Below are positions 19,429 through 28,414 of a stretch of 37,163 bases of DNA, piece by piece. Made by a program: the position numbers and the translations under genes. The notes under the pieces were generated by a model. That model ran no database searches. It worked only from the letters and a program-made list of their open reading frames with translations, and was not told the origin of the DNA. Position 1 is the first letter of the stretch. Every line of letters starts with the position of its first letter. Source of the stretch: Acetobacteraceae bacterium (GTDB lineage Bacteria > Pseudomonadota > Alphaproteobacteria > Acetobacterales > Acetobacteraceae); NCBI GenBank assembly GCA_027365195.1, contig DAHXNW010000097.1:1-37163 (forward strand). The letters run 5' to 3'.

Positions 19429-22116
19429 TCAACCTTTCGGCCGTAGGTCGCGCACGCGCACGGCCTTGCCCAGCGAGCGCGGTAGCGCGCCTGGCTCGCG
19501 CACCACGATCGCCGCGCTGATGCCGATCAGCGCCTTGATCCGGTGCGCCGCCTCGCGCGCGAGCCGGGGGTAGCTGGCGGCCTCGCGCAGCGGATCGGCC
19601 TCCAGCTCCACGGTCAGCGTATCCATCGTGCCGGTATGGGCGATCACCAGCAGGTAATGCGGGCTGGCGCCCGGCAGATCGACCAGCGCCGCCTCCACCT
19701 GCGTCGGATAGACATTGACGCCGCGAATGATCAGCATGTCATCGCTGCGCCCGGTGATGCGCATGATCCGCGCATGGGTCCGCCCGCAAGCGCAGGGCGC
19801 GAAATCCAAGCGGGAGATGTCGCGCGTGCGGTAGCGGATCATCGGCAGGGCTTCCTTGGTCAGCGTGGTGATGACCAGCTCCCCCGCCGCGCCGTCCGGC
19901 AGGCGGGCGCCGGTTTCGGGTTCCACGGTCTCGAACAGGAAATGATCTTCCCAGCCATGGAGCCCGGCGCCGGCCTCGCACTCGACGGCGACCCCCGGCC
20001 CCAGCACTTCCGACAAACCATAGACATCACGGGCGATGATCCCGAGCCGGGCCTCAAGTTCGGCACGCATGCCGTCCGACCAGGGCTCGGCGCCGAACAT
20101 GCCGAGCCGCAGCTTGGCCGCGCGCAGATCGATCCCCTCCCGCTCCGCCACCTCGGCGAGGTTGAGCGCGTAGGAGGGGGTGGCGCACAGCACGTCGGCC
20201 GCGAAATCGCGCAGCAGCACGACCTGCCGCTCGGTACCGCCGCCGGAGGCCGGCACCACGGTGGCGCCGAGCCGCTCGGCGCCGGCATGGAGGCCGAGCC
20301 CGCCGGTGAACAAGCCGTAGCCATAGGCATTGTGGATCACATCGCCGGGCCGCGCGCCGGCGGCGGCCAGGCCGCGCGCCACCAGTTCGGCCCAGATGTC
20401 GAGATCATTGCGGGTGTAGCCGACCACGGTCGGCCGGCCGGTGGTACCCGAGGAGGCGTGCAGCCGTAGCACCTGCTCGCGCGGTACGGCGAACAGGCCG
20501 AACGGATAAGCGTCGCGCAAATCGGTCTTGAGTGAGAAGGGGAAGGCGCTCAGATCGTCGAGGTGGTGCAGATCTTCGGGCCGCACCCCGGCCGCCTGGC
20601 ATTTCGCCCGGTACGGGGCGACGCGGTCATAGGTCCGCCGCAGCACCGCGCGCAGCCGCTCAAGCTGCAAGGCGGCGAGCGCGTCGCGCGACATCGTCTC
20701 GATCGCGGGCTGGAAACGGTATTCCGGCGCCGCCTTTGCAGCGATCGCCGCCTTTGCAGCGATCACGGTGGGCGCCGCGGGCGCGGGCGGCGCGGCGGCG
20801 GCGAAGCGGGTAAGGGCAGCCAGCCGTTCCTCGACCTTGGCCTGGATCGCGGCGATTTCAGCCGCCGACAGATGGCGGTATTTGCCGATCCCGGCAAGAT
20901 ATTCCGCCACCGGACGCCCCCGGTCCACCGGGCGGGTAAAGCGCACCCCGGCGGCGGGCGTGAACTCCCAGAGCGGGTGGAAATTCGTCTCGACCCCGAG
21001 CCGGGCCACCTCGGTCGTCATCGCCGAGGGGAAGCGCCAGCCGGTGGGGCAGGGCGCATAGACATGCAGATAGGCGAAACCGCTACGGGATGCGGCGATC
21101 GCCTTCTCCAGCTTGGCGTAATAATCTTCCAGGAAGGCGGTGGAGGCGGTGGCGACGTAGGCGCAATTGTGCATCACCATCACCAGCGGCAGGTTCTTCG
21201 CTTCCTCCGCTTTGCCGTGCAGCGCCGATCCCACGGGGGTGGTGGAGGTCCACGAGCCCTGCGGCGTGCTGCCAGAGGCCTGCATGCCGGTGTTCATGTA
21301 GCCTTCGTTATCGACGCAGACGTAGAGGATCGGATCGTTGCGCGAGGCCGCCCCCGACAGCGATTGGAAGCCGGCATCCGCGGTGCCACCGTCGCCGGCC
21401 AAGGCGAGCGCCGTCACCGCGCGGCCCTGGCGGCGAAACTGGCGCTGCATGCCGGCCAGCATGGCGGCGGTGTTGGTCAGCAGCGGGTGGAAGATCGGTA
21501 CCTTGGCGCCGGTGCGGCCATTATAGCCGACGGTGCCCATGCCGGGGATGCAGCCGGGCGGCGCCGCCACCACCACCTCTGGCCCGACATGGCGCAGCGT
21601 GTGGCGGATCAGCAGTTCCGAATGACAGCCTTGGCAGGCCGCGAGGCCGGGCACGAACAGATCCTCGCGCGCGCCCTCTCGGTTGTAGAGTTCGGCGGCG
21701 GTGCGCCAGCCGAGCGCTCCGGTCGGACAGGCCCGCACGCAGGCGGGATCGCCGTCACAGGTATCGCATTTCGCCACATGGCCGACCGCGGCCTCATAGG
21801 TGATGCCGCCATAGGCGCAGCCGGCGGTGCAGAGCAGGCAGGTGACGCAGCGTTCCTGATCCCACGCGATAACGCCGCTGTCCGGGTTCTTTTCCAGCGC
21901 CGCGGCCGGGCAGTGGGTCACGCAATCGGGGGTGCCGCACTGGCGGCAGAGCGCGAGGTCCGGCGTCGCGCCGGGCTTGCCCGCGGGGAAAATGCGCAGC
22001 CGCGCCTGCGCGAGATCCCGCGTTCCTGATTTCGCCTCGGCGCAGGCGGTCATGCAGTCCCCGCAGCCGTCGCACAGCTCGGCACGGAAGGCGATCGTGT
22101 TGTAGCTCATGCCCAT
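19429..22116 (-). CDS. Fusion protein: ferredoxin domain + TPP-binding phenylglyoxylate dehydrogenase beta subunit (PadI-like) + phenylacetate-CoA ligase (PadJ/PaaK-like)
   Basis: One uninterrupted ~895-aa reading frame. N-term MGMSYNTIAFRAELCDGCGDCMTACAEAK...CRQCGTPDCVTHCPA...CVTCLLCTAGCAYGG; middle CQGCHSELLIRHTLRHVGPEVVVAAPPGCIPGMG...ALAGDGGTADAGFQSLSGAASRNDPILYVCVDNEGYMNTG; Ala/Pro linker; C-term FQPAIETMSRDALAALQLERLRAVLRRTYDRVAPYR...LHASSGTTGRPTVVGYT...RYRTRDISRLDFAPCACGRTHARIMRITGRSDDMLIIRGVNVYPTQVE. Confidence 0.85.
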   Translation of the reverse strand: MGMSYNTIAFRAELCDGCGDCMTACAEAKSGTRDLAQARLRIFPAGKPGATPDLALCRQCGTPDCVTHCPAAALEKNPDSGVIAWDQERCVTCLLCTAGCAYGGITYEAAVGHVAKCDTCDGDPACVRACPTGALGWRTAAELYNREGAREDLFVPGLAACQGCHSELLIRHTLRHVGPEVVVAAPPGCIPGMGTVGYNGRTGAKVPIFHPLLTNTAAMLAGMQRQFRRQGRAVTALALAGDGGTADAGFQSLSGAASRNDPILYVCVDNEGYMNTGMQASGSTPQGSWTSTTPVGSALHGKAEEAKNLPLVMVMHNCAYVATASTAFLEDYYAKLEKAIAASRSGFAYLHVYAPCPTGWRFPSAMTTEVARLGVETNFHPLWEFTPAAGVRFTRPVDRGRPVAEYLAGIGKYRHLSAAEIAAIQAKVEERLAALTRFAAAAPPAPAAPTVIAAKAAIAAKAAPEYRFQPAIETMSRDALAALQLERLRAVLRRTYDRVAPYRAKCQAAGVRPEDLHHLDDLSAFPFSLKTDLRDAYPFGLFAVPREQVLRLHASSGTTGRPTVVGYTRNDLDIWAELVARGLAAAGARPGDVIHNAYGYGLFTGGLGLHAGAERLGATVVPASGGGTERQVVLLRDFAADVLCATPSYALNLAEVAEREGIDLRAAKLRLGMFGAEPWSDGMRAELEARLGIIARDVYGLSEVLGPGVAVECEAGAGLHGWEDHFLFETVEPETGARLPDGAAGELVITTLTKEALPMIRYRTRDISRLDFAPCACGRTHARIMRITGRSDDMLIIRGVNVYPTQVEAALVDLPGASPHYLLVIAHTGTMDTLTVELEADPLREAASYPRLAREAAHRIKALIGISAAIVVREPGALPRSLGKAVRVRDLRPKG
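20729..20764. repeat. Perfect 2 x 18-bp tandem repeat in the interdomain linker
   Basis: GCCGCCTTTGCAGCGATC repeated twice head-to-tail; encodes the IAAKAA/IAAKAA linker segment on the minus strand. Confidence 0.9.
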
Positions 22117-22133
22117 CGCCGTGCTCCTTTCGC

Positions 22134-23393
22134 CTAGCGCCAAAGCCGCGACATCAGCATTCGCCCGGTCGCGCATGGCTGGTCGAGAAACGATGGCTTC
22201 ACCGGCGCGAGATCGACCTGCCGCAGGATCAGCTCGCAGAGGATGCCGGCATCGAGCGGCAGGTTCACGGCGGCGATGCCGAGCAGGCGGTCGTCTTGCA
22301 GCGCGATGCGCCAGTAGGTTCCGGCGGCGGGATCGCGCCGCGTGACCAGCTCCGCGCCGGCGGGTGGCGCGCCCGTGATGCCGGTGCCGACCGAGATCGC
22401 CGACTGGCCGAAAAAACAATAGGTGTTGCGCGGCACGCTGCCGCGATAGGGCGCCGCCGCCTCGCCCGCCATCGCCATCCCGGCGGTGCGGCCCTGGAGA
22501 ACGGCTTCGGGCAGGATCCCGGCGAGCGCGGTGGCGGGGCCGGGAAAGGCCGGCGCCTCGGCGACATCGCCGGCGGCCCAGATTTCGGGCGCGCTGGTGC
22601 GCATCCCGGCATCGACCAGAATGCCGCGACCGGTCGCGATGCCGGAGCCGGCGAGATAGCCGAACTCGGCCCGCACGCCGGTCGCCACCAGCAGCAGATC
22701 GGCGTCCAGCACCGCGCCGTCGTCGAGCGTCAGGCGGAAACCCGCGCCGGCGGGCGCGACCGCGACCGCGGAATGGCCGGTGCGGAAGACAACCCCGTGC
22801 GCGGCGAAACCGCGGGCGATATGCCCGGCCGCCTCGGGATCAAAATAGCTCGGCAGCACCTGATCGCGCGGCTCAACCACGGTGACGGCGACGCCCGCCG
22901 CGGAGAGATTTTCCGCCGCGTGCATGCCGATCAGCCCGGCGCCAAGCACCACGGCGCGGCGCGCCGTCCCGATCGCCGCGCGTAGCGCCAGGCTGTCGTC
23001 GAGCGTGCGCAGGCGATGAAATGGCACGGCTTCAAGCCCGGCGATCGGCGGCACCGCGGGCGTCGCGCCGGTGGCCAGGAGCAACTTGCCGTAGTGCCAG
23101 CGCGAGCCGTCCTCCAGCGCGAGTTCGTGCGCCCCGGGATGCACCGCGGCCACCCCGGCCTCGGTCTCGAAACGGATGTGCTGGCGTGTGAAGAACGCCG
23201 CGTCACGCAGCATCGCCTTGGCCGGGTCGGAGCGACCGGAGACCACATAAGGCAGCAGGGTCGGCGAATAGGGCAGATGGCGGTCGCGCGTCAGCACCGT
23301 CAGCGAGCCACTTGGGTCGGCCAGCCGGATCGCCGCCAGCGCTTCCAGCGCGGCGTGCGAGCTGCCGACAATCAGGTAATCGCTCGCGTTCAT
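22134..23393 (-). CDS. padH: FAD/NAD(P)-dependent oxidoreductase, phenylglyoxylate dehydrogenase PadH-like subunit
   Basis: YLIVGSSHAALEALAAIRLADPSGSLTVLTRD, LLLATGATPAVPPIAG, AVVLGAGLIGMHAAENLSAAGVAVTVVEP, EIWAAGDVAEAP; ATG at 23393 within the pad operon. Confidence 0.8.
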   Translation of the reverse strand: MNASDYLIVGSSHAALEALAAIRLADPSGSLTVLTRDRHLPYSPTLLPYVVSGRSDPAKAMLRDAAFFTRQHIRFETEAGVAAVHPGAHELALEDGSRWHYGKLLLATGATPAVPPIAGLEAVPFHRLRTLDDSLALRAAIGTARRAVVLGAGLIGMHAAENLSAAGVAVTVVEPRDQVLPSYFDPEAAGHIARGFAAHGVVFRTGHSAVAVAPAGAGFRLTLDDGAVLDADLLLVATGVRAEFGYLAGSGIATGRGILVDAGMRTSAPEIWAAGDVAEAPAFPGPATALAGILPEAVLQGRTAGMAMAGEAAAPYRGSVPRNTYCFFGQSAISVGTGITGAPPAGAELVTRRDPAAGTYWRIALQDDRLLGIAAVNLPLDAGILCELILRQVDLAPVKPSFLDQPCATGRMLMSRLWR

Positions 23394-24625
23394 CGCAGCA
23401 CTCCTTCGTCGCGCGCGTTGAGCCACACGGGCGCCGGCGCCAGTGCCTCCGGCGGCGTGGCAAGCGCCTGGCGGGTGGCTTCGATCGCGCGGGTGAAATG
23501 CGCCCCGGTCAGGTCCGCGCCGGCCAGCCCGCCGATAAACGACAGCACCGGGATGGCGCGGCCGGTGCGATACAACGCGCCCTGCACTTCCTGGCACACC
23601 GGGCCGCAGTTCCAGCCGTAGGAGACCGCGCGATCAACCACGCCGAGCGCCCGCACCTTCCCCGCCGCCCGTGCCACGGCTTCCACCGGAAACGGGCGGA
23701 AGGTCTTGATGCGGATCACGCCGGCGGCGATGCCCGCCGCGCGAGCGGCATCGACGGCGTCCTTGGCGGCGCCACTCATGCTGCCGATCGTCACCAGCGC
23801 GATCTCGGCGTCCTCGAGGCGGTATTCCTCGACCAGCGGCGCAAAGGCGCGGCCCGACGCACATCGCCATGCGGCGTGGACGTCGGTGATCACCTCGAGG
23901 GCGTTTTGCATGCCGCGGCAGAGGCTTTGGCGGTAGGCCACGAACCGCGCCGCGCCCTCGGCGTCCGCGCCGCCGGTCAGCGGATCGACCGCCATCGGCC
24001 GGTCGGGATCGAGGGCGGCGTGCCAGTTGACGTTTTTGTCGCCAAGGAACGCATCGACCACTGGCTGGCTCGGGATTTCGACCCGGCTCACCCCGTAGGA
24101 GAGATAGTTGCCGTCATGGTTGACATTGACCGGGAGCATCACCTCGGGATGCTCGGCGATGCGGTAGGCCATGATCACCGTATCGAGCACTTCCTGAGCA
24201 GATTCACAGAACATATGGATCCAGCCGGCATCGCGCACGGTCATCACGTCCTGCTGGCCGCCCCAGACGCATTGCGGGCTGAGCATGTCGCGATTGACCA
24301 GGGACGCCACCATCGGCAGGCGCAGGCCAGGGGTGCGGACATAGGGCTCGAACATGAAGGCGAGCCCCGGCCCCGAGGTCGCGGTATAGGTGCGCGCGCC
24401 GGCGAGGCAGGCCCCCTGGAGCGCCGACAGCACGCTGTGCTCGCCCTCGACATTCATCAACTCGGCGTCGAGTTCGCCGTCGGCGATGAATTTCGAAAGG
24501 TATTCGACCAGCGAGGATTGCGGCGTGATGGGATACACCGCGACCACGTCGGGGCGCGACAGTTTCACCCCCCAGGCGGCGGCCTCGTTGCCGTCGCAGA
24601 CCACGATCCGCGATATATTGTTCAT
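23390..24625 (-). CDS. padG: Phenylglyoxylate dehydrogenase alpha subunit (PorA-like, PadG)
   Basis: CDGNEAAAWGVKLSRPDVVAVYPITPQSSLVEYLSKF...MNVEGEHSVLSALQGACLAGARTYTATSGPGLAFM. Confidence 0.82.
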   Translation of the reverse strand: MNNISRIVVCDGNEAAAWGVKLSRPDVVAVYPITPQSSLVEYLSKFIADGELDAELMNVEGEHSVLSALQGACLAGARTYTATSGPGLAFMFEPYVRTPGLRLPMVASLVNRDMLSPQCVWGGQQDVMTVRDAGWIHMFCESAQEVLDTVIMAYRIAEHPEVMLPVNVNHDGNYLSYGVSRVEIPSQPVVDAFLGDKNVNWHAALDPDRPMAVDPLTGGADAEGAARFVAYRQSLCRGMQNALEVITDVHAAWRCASGRAFAPLVEEYRLEDAEIALVTIGSMSGAAKDAVDAARAAGIAAGVIRIKTFRPFPVEAVARAAGKVRALGVVDRAVSYGWNCGPVCQEVQGALYRTGRAIPVLSFIGGLAGADLTGAHFTRAIEATRQALATPPEALAPAPVWLNARDEGVLR

Positions 24626-24906
24626 GCGCCGGCCTCCTCAAGCATGCGGATGGCGCGGTGCGGACATTCCTGGGCACAGATGCCGCAGCCCTTGCAGGCG
24701 GCGAGGTCGATGTCGAACCAGGTGGCCTTTTCGACCACGCATTGCACCGGGCAATAGAGCCAGCAGATCGCGCATTTCACGCAGCGCTCGCGTGCGATCA
24801 CCGGGCGCATCGCCCGCCAGTCCCCGGCCAGCATCGGGCTCGGCACGGTCGCCACCGGGCAGAGATCGTCGGGGAGGCTCGACATATCGGCGCGCGGGCG
24901 GCTCAT
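24622..24906 (-). CDS. padF: Phenylglyoxylate dehydrogenase delta subunit (2x[4Fe-4S], PadF-like)
   Basis: CVKCAICWLYCPVQCV and CKGCGICAQECPHRAI motifs; 4-bp overlaps with neighbours. Confidence 0.78.
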   Translation of the reverse strand: MSRPRADMSSLPDDLCPVATVPSPMLAGDWRAMRPVIARERCVKCAICWLYCPVQCVVEKATWFDIDLAACKGCGICAQECPHRAIRMLEEAGA

Positions 24907-25490
24907 GACACGAACTCTCGTGACACGAACCCTGGGACGAGGGCCAGCACCTCGGTTTCGGCGTAGCCGCGTTCGAGAGCGCGGCGGTTTTGCTCCAATC
25001 CGGCGTCGCGGAACTCCGCGGCTTCCAGCGCTCCGATCAGGGCGGCCAGCGAGACCAGCCCGGTGGTGCGAGCGAAGGCGCCGAGCATGATCGAGTTGGT
25101 GATCGGCCGGCCGAAAATCGCAAGCGCGATCCCCATCGCGTCGCAGAGGCCGAGGGTGGCGAGTTCGGCCGGGTGGTCGATCGCCGCGGCGCGCTTGCCG
25201 CTTGCCTGGATCAGCGCCCCGCCGGGTTTGATCCCGGCGAAGATATCGACCATGCGCGGCAGGGTGGGATCGACGCAGATCACGCAGTCGGGGCAATAGA
25301 TGTTGGTAAGCGCGCGAATTTCCCGGGCGTCCATGCGCAGGCAGGCCGAGACCGGGGCGCCGCGGCGCTCGAAGCCAAAACTCGGGATGGCGACGGCGAA
25401 CTTGCCTTCATCGACAAACGCCTGGGCGAGGATGGCGGAGGCCAGCACCGCGCCCTGTCCGCCGCGGCCGTGGATGCGGATCTCATACAT
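24903..25490 (-). CDS. padE: Phenylglyoxylate dehydrogenase gamma subunit (PadE-like)
   Basis: MYEIRIHGRGGQGAVLASAILAQAFVDEGKFAVAIPSFGFERRGAPVSACLRM, classic gamma subunit of 2-oxoacid oxidoreductases; GGAGG upstream of ATG at 25490. Confidence 0.82.
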   Translation of the reverse strand: MYEIRIHGRGGQGAVLASAILAQAFVDEGKFAVAIPSFGFERRGAPVSACLRMDAREIRALTNIYCPDCVICVDPTLPRMVDIFAGIKPGGALIQASGKRAAAIDHPAELATLGLCDAMGIALAIFGRPITNSIMLGAFARTTGLVSLAALIGALEAAEFRDAGLEQNRRALERGYAETEVLALVPGFVSREFVS

Positions 25491-25544
25491 CAATGCCTCC
25501 CGTGGCGTCGGTCTCTCGTGGCCCCGGCGGATGGCGGGGTGGGC

Positions 25545-25952
25545 TCATCCGGCCGCGGCCTTGGCGAGCTTGGCCGCCAGTCGCTGCTTCGCTTTCGCCA
25601 TCTCGACGATGAAGCGGGTGTGCTGGCCGCGGGCGATCTCCTCCATTGCGTCGTGCGCGACGACATCGAGGACGATCCTCCGCCCCTCGACCGCGGCGAC
25701 GGTCGCGGTGATGCGCACCTCCATGCCGAGTGGCGTGGCGGCGGTGTGGTCGAACGCGACCCCGACGCCCACCGAGTCCTCGCCGGGATCACAGTGTTCC
25801 AGCAGCAGATTGCGGCTGGTGAACTCGATGTCGCGCAGCAATTCGGGGGTGGCATAGATGCGCAAATCCGGGCCCATGAAATCGATCGTGCGGGGAAGAT
25901 CGACGAGATGGGATTCGCTGCGCGAAAGGCCGGGGCGCAGGGTGGTTTTCAT
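25545..25952 (-). CDS. Hotdog-fold acyl-CoA thioesterase (FlK-like)
   Basis: MKTTLRPGLSRSESHLVDLPRTIDFMGPDLRIYATPELLRDIEFTSRNLLLEHCDPGEDSVGVGVAFDHTAATPLGMEVRITATV. Confidence 0.7.
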   Translation of the reverse strand: MKTTLRPGLSRSESHLVDLPRTIDFMGPDLRIYATPELLRDIEFTSRNLLLEHCDPGEDSVGVGVAFDHTAATPLGMEVRITATVAAVEGRRIVLDVVAHDAMEEIARGQHTRFIVEMAKAKQRLAAKLAKAAAG

Positions 25953-26013
25953 GCACGATCCTCCAGCCAGGGGGGCGTTGGCCCGCCTTTGGCGCCTGAT
26001 TCACTGAAAAACA

Positions 26014-26045
26014 TACTGCTTTACCTATTTTCGGCCAAAGCAGTA
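26014..26045. promoter_or_regulatory. Inverted repeat, candidate operator in the pad/had divergent region
   Basis: TACTGCTTT-N14-AAAGCAGTA, perfect 9-bp arms. Confidence 0.5.
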
Positions 26046-26078
26046 GAATGAAGCATCACCTGAAAAACCCTTGCCGCA

Positions 26079-26092
26079 TTGATCTGGATCAA
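26079..26092. promoter_or_regulatory. FNR/FixK/AadR-type box TTGATCTGGATCAA in the divergent pad/had region
   Basis: Exact match to TTGAT-N4-ATCAA between divergent starts at 25952 (-) and 26186 (+). Confidence 0.78.
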
Positions 26093-26185
26093 AGCGCGCC
26101 CCAACGATCAGGCGCAAACGGAATACCGGCCCTTATTTAGTATTCTATCACTGTAATGCGCTAATAGCGGCACGGAGGAGCGATC

Positions 26186-27259
26186 ATGGCGGAGGCGGCC
26201 ACCCAATGGACCATGACGGCACCAGCCGCGCCGTTCGTCCGCCGCGCTTTCGCGCCTTTCCCTCCTAGCGCTGGGGAAGTGGTCGTCGCGGTGGCCGGCT
26301 GCGGCGTTTGTCACACCGATCTCGGGTATCTTTATGACGGGGTTCGCACCAACCACCCGCTCCCGCTTACCCTCGGCCACGAAATCAGCGGCCGCGTGGT
26401 GGCCGCCGGGACCGGCGCGGAGCGCTGGCTCGGCCAGTCCGTCATCGTTCCCGCCGTGCTGCCCTGCGGGGTTTGCGATCTTTGCCGGCGCGGCCTCGCC
26501 ACCATCTGCCGCGGCCAGAAGATGCCGGGAAACGATATCGACGGCGGCTTCGCCAGCCATATCCGGGTGCCTGGGCGCGGTCTTTGCCCGGTCGATCCCG
26601 CCCGCCTCGAAGCCGCCGGTTTGACCCTCGCCGACGTCTCGGTGGTGGCGGATGCCGTGACGACGCCCTACCAAGCGGTGCGCCGCGCCGGCGTGGGGCC
26701 GGGGGCGCTCGCGATCGTGATCGGCATCGGCGGTGTCGGCGGCTATGCCGCGCAGATCGCCCATGCCTTCGGCGCCACGGTGGTGGCGATCGATATCGAC
26801 GCCGACAAACTGGCCGAAATCGGCCGGCACGGCGCCGCGCTGACGCTCAATGCGCGCACCCTCGATGCCCGCGCGCTGAAGCCGACGATCGCGGAATTCG
26901 CCACGGCGCGCGGGCTGCGGCAGAGCGAGTGGACGATCTTCGAATGCTCCGGCACCGCCGCCGGCCAGCGCACCGCCTGGAGCCTGCTGGTGCCCGGTGC
27001 GACGCTCGCCGTGGTCGGCTTCACCATGGAGCGGATCGAGCTGCGCCTCTCCAACCTGATGGCCTTCGACGCCCGCGCGCTAGGCAACTGGGGCTGCCCG
27101 CCAGAGCTTTATCCCGCCGCGCTCGATCTCGTGCTCGACGGCAAGGTGCAACTCAAACCCTTCATCGAACAGCATCCGTTGGACGACATCAACGCCGTGT
27201 TCGCCGCCGCGCACGCGCACACGCTGAAGCGCCGCGCCATCCTCGTTCCCGCCGCTTGA
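26186..27259 (+). CDS. had: 6-hydroxycyclohex-1-ene-1-carbonyl-CoA dehydrogenase
   Basis: Zinc-type alcohol dehydrogenase ([61 protein letters not shown]) in had-oah-dch-bcr context. Confidence 0.85.
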   Translation: MAEAATQWTMTAPAAPFVRRAFAPFPPSAGEVVVAVAGCGVCHTDLGYLYDGVRTNHPLPLTLGHEISGRVVAAGTGAERWLGQSVIVPAVLPCGVCDLCRRGLATICRGQKMPGNDIDGGFASHIRVPGRGLCPVDPARLEAAGLTLADVSVVADAVTTPYQAVRRAGVGPGALAIVIGIGGVGGYAAQIAHAFGATVVAIDIDADKLAEIGRHGAALTLNARTLDARALKPTIAEFATARGLRQSEWTIFECSGTAAGQRTAWSLLVPGATLAVVGFTMERIELRLSNLMAFDARALGNWGCPPELYPAALDLVLDGKVQLKPFIEQHPLDDINAVFAAAHAHTLKRRAILVPAA

Positions 27260-27278
27260 CAGAGAGGAAAATCGCCCG

Positions 27279-28412
27279 ATGCCGCAATCCCCGCTCGCCG
27301 TCGCCGAACGCACCCGCCCCGCTACCCTGGTGGAGCACACGTTGGTTGCCGATCTCTCGTTTCCCGGCCTCCGGGTCGAGAAGCGCCCGGCGAAATTGCC
27401 GGACGGGACGGTTGTAGCCGGGCTCTATAACAGTTGGATCATTCTGGACAATCCGGGTCAGCTCAATTCCTACACCACGGCGATGGTCAAGGGCGTCATC
27501 CTGGCTTTCCGCGCCGCCTCGGTTGCGCGCGACGTGGTCGCCGTGGTGTTCACCGGCAGCGGCGATCGCGCCTTTTGCACCGGCGGCAACACCGCCGAAT
27601 ACGCCGAATACTACGCCGGCAATCCGCAGGAATACCGGCAATACATGCGGCTGTTCAACGACATGGTCTCGGCCATCCTGGGCTGCGACAAGCCAGTGGT
27701 TTGCCGCATCAACGGCATGCGCATCGGCGGCGGCCAGGAAATCGGCATGGCCTGCGATTTCTCCATCGCCCAGGACCTCGCGCGCCTCGGCCAGGCCGGT
27801 CCCAAGCACGGCTCGGCGGCGATCGGCGGCGCGACCGATTTCCTGCCGCTGATGATCGGCATGGAGCGCGCGATGGAATCCGGCACGCTTTGCGAGCACT
27901 GGTCGGCGCACAAGGCGTACCGCATGGGAATGCTGCACGACATCGCCCCGGCGTTGAAAGTCGATGGACAGTTCGTCGCGAACCCGCTGGTGATGACCGA
28001 TCGGATGCTGGACGAATGGGGCCGCTTCGCACTCGGCGAACCCAAGGCCGGCGAGGCGCTGGCCGAAGGCAAGCGCATGCTGGCGCGCGGGGTCGTCGAT
28101 TTGTCGCTGCTCGACCAGAAAGTGGAAGCACTTTGCGGCAAGCTGCTGCTGACCTTCCCGGAATGCCTGACAAAAAGCCTCGAAGAACTGCGCAAGCCGA
28201 AAATCGAGACGTGGAACCGTAACAAGGAAGACTCGCGGGCCTGGCTCGCGCTCAACATGCTGGCCGAGGCGCGCACCGGCTTCCGCGCCTTCCACGAAGG
28301 CCCGCGAGACCATCGTGAAATCGATTTCGTGGCGCTGCGCCGGGCTCTCGCGCAAGGCGCGCCGTGGACGGAGGAACTGGTCGAAAGCCTGATCCCCCGC
28401 GCGGGGGGCTGA
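27279..28412 (+). CDS. oah: 6-oxocyclohex-1-ene-1-carbonyl-CoA hydrolase
   Basis: 377-aa crotonase-family protein: GLYNSWIILDNPGQLNSYTTAMVKGVILAFRAASVARDVVAVVFTGSGDRAFCTGGNTAEYAEYYAGNPQEYRQYMRLFNDMVSAILGCDKPVVCRINGMRIGGGQEIGMACDFSIAQDLA. Confidence 0.9.
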   Translation: MPQSPLAVAERTRPATLVEHTLVADLSFPGLRVEKRPAKLPDGTVVAGLYNSWIILDNPGQLNSYTTAMVKGVILAFRAASVARDVVAVVFTGSGDRAFCTGGNTAEYAEYYAGNPQEYRQYMRLFNDMVSAILGCDKPVVCRINGMRIGGGQEIGMACDFSIAQDLARLGQAGPKHGSAAIGGATDFLPLMIGMERAMESGTLCEHWSAHKAYRMGMLHDIAPALKVDGQFVANPLVMTDRMLDEWGRFALGEPKAGEALAEGKRMLARGVVDLSLLDQKVEALCGKLLLTFPECLTKSLEELRKPKIETWNRNKEDSRAWLALNMLAEARTGFRAFHEGPRDHREIDFVALRRALAQGAPWTEELVESLIPRAGG

Positions 28413-28414
28413 CG

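Noticed and set aside
20563-22029. 488-aa plus-strand ORF
   Set aside because: Antisense to the PadI/PadJ fusion gene; no recognisable domain.
22117-22419. N-terminal extension of the PadI/PadJ fusion ORF
   Set aside because: Overlaps the 3' end of padH in another frame; the protein motif starts at MGMSYNTIAF.
23312-24757. 481-aa plus-strand ORF
   Set aside because: Antisense to padG/padH, low-complexity His/Arg/Gly-rich translation typical of GC-rich shadow frames.
24905-24935. Direct repeat TGACACGAAC...GTGACACGAAC at the padE end
   Set aside because: Short duplication within the coding end (SREFVS); no evidence of function.
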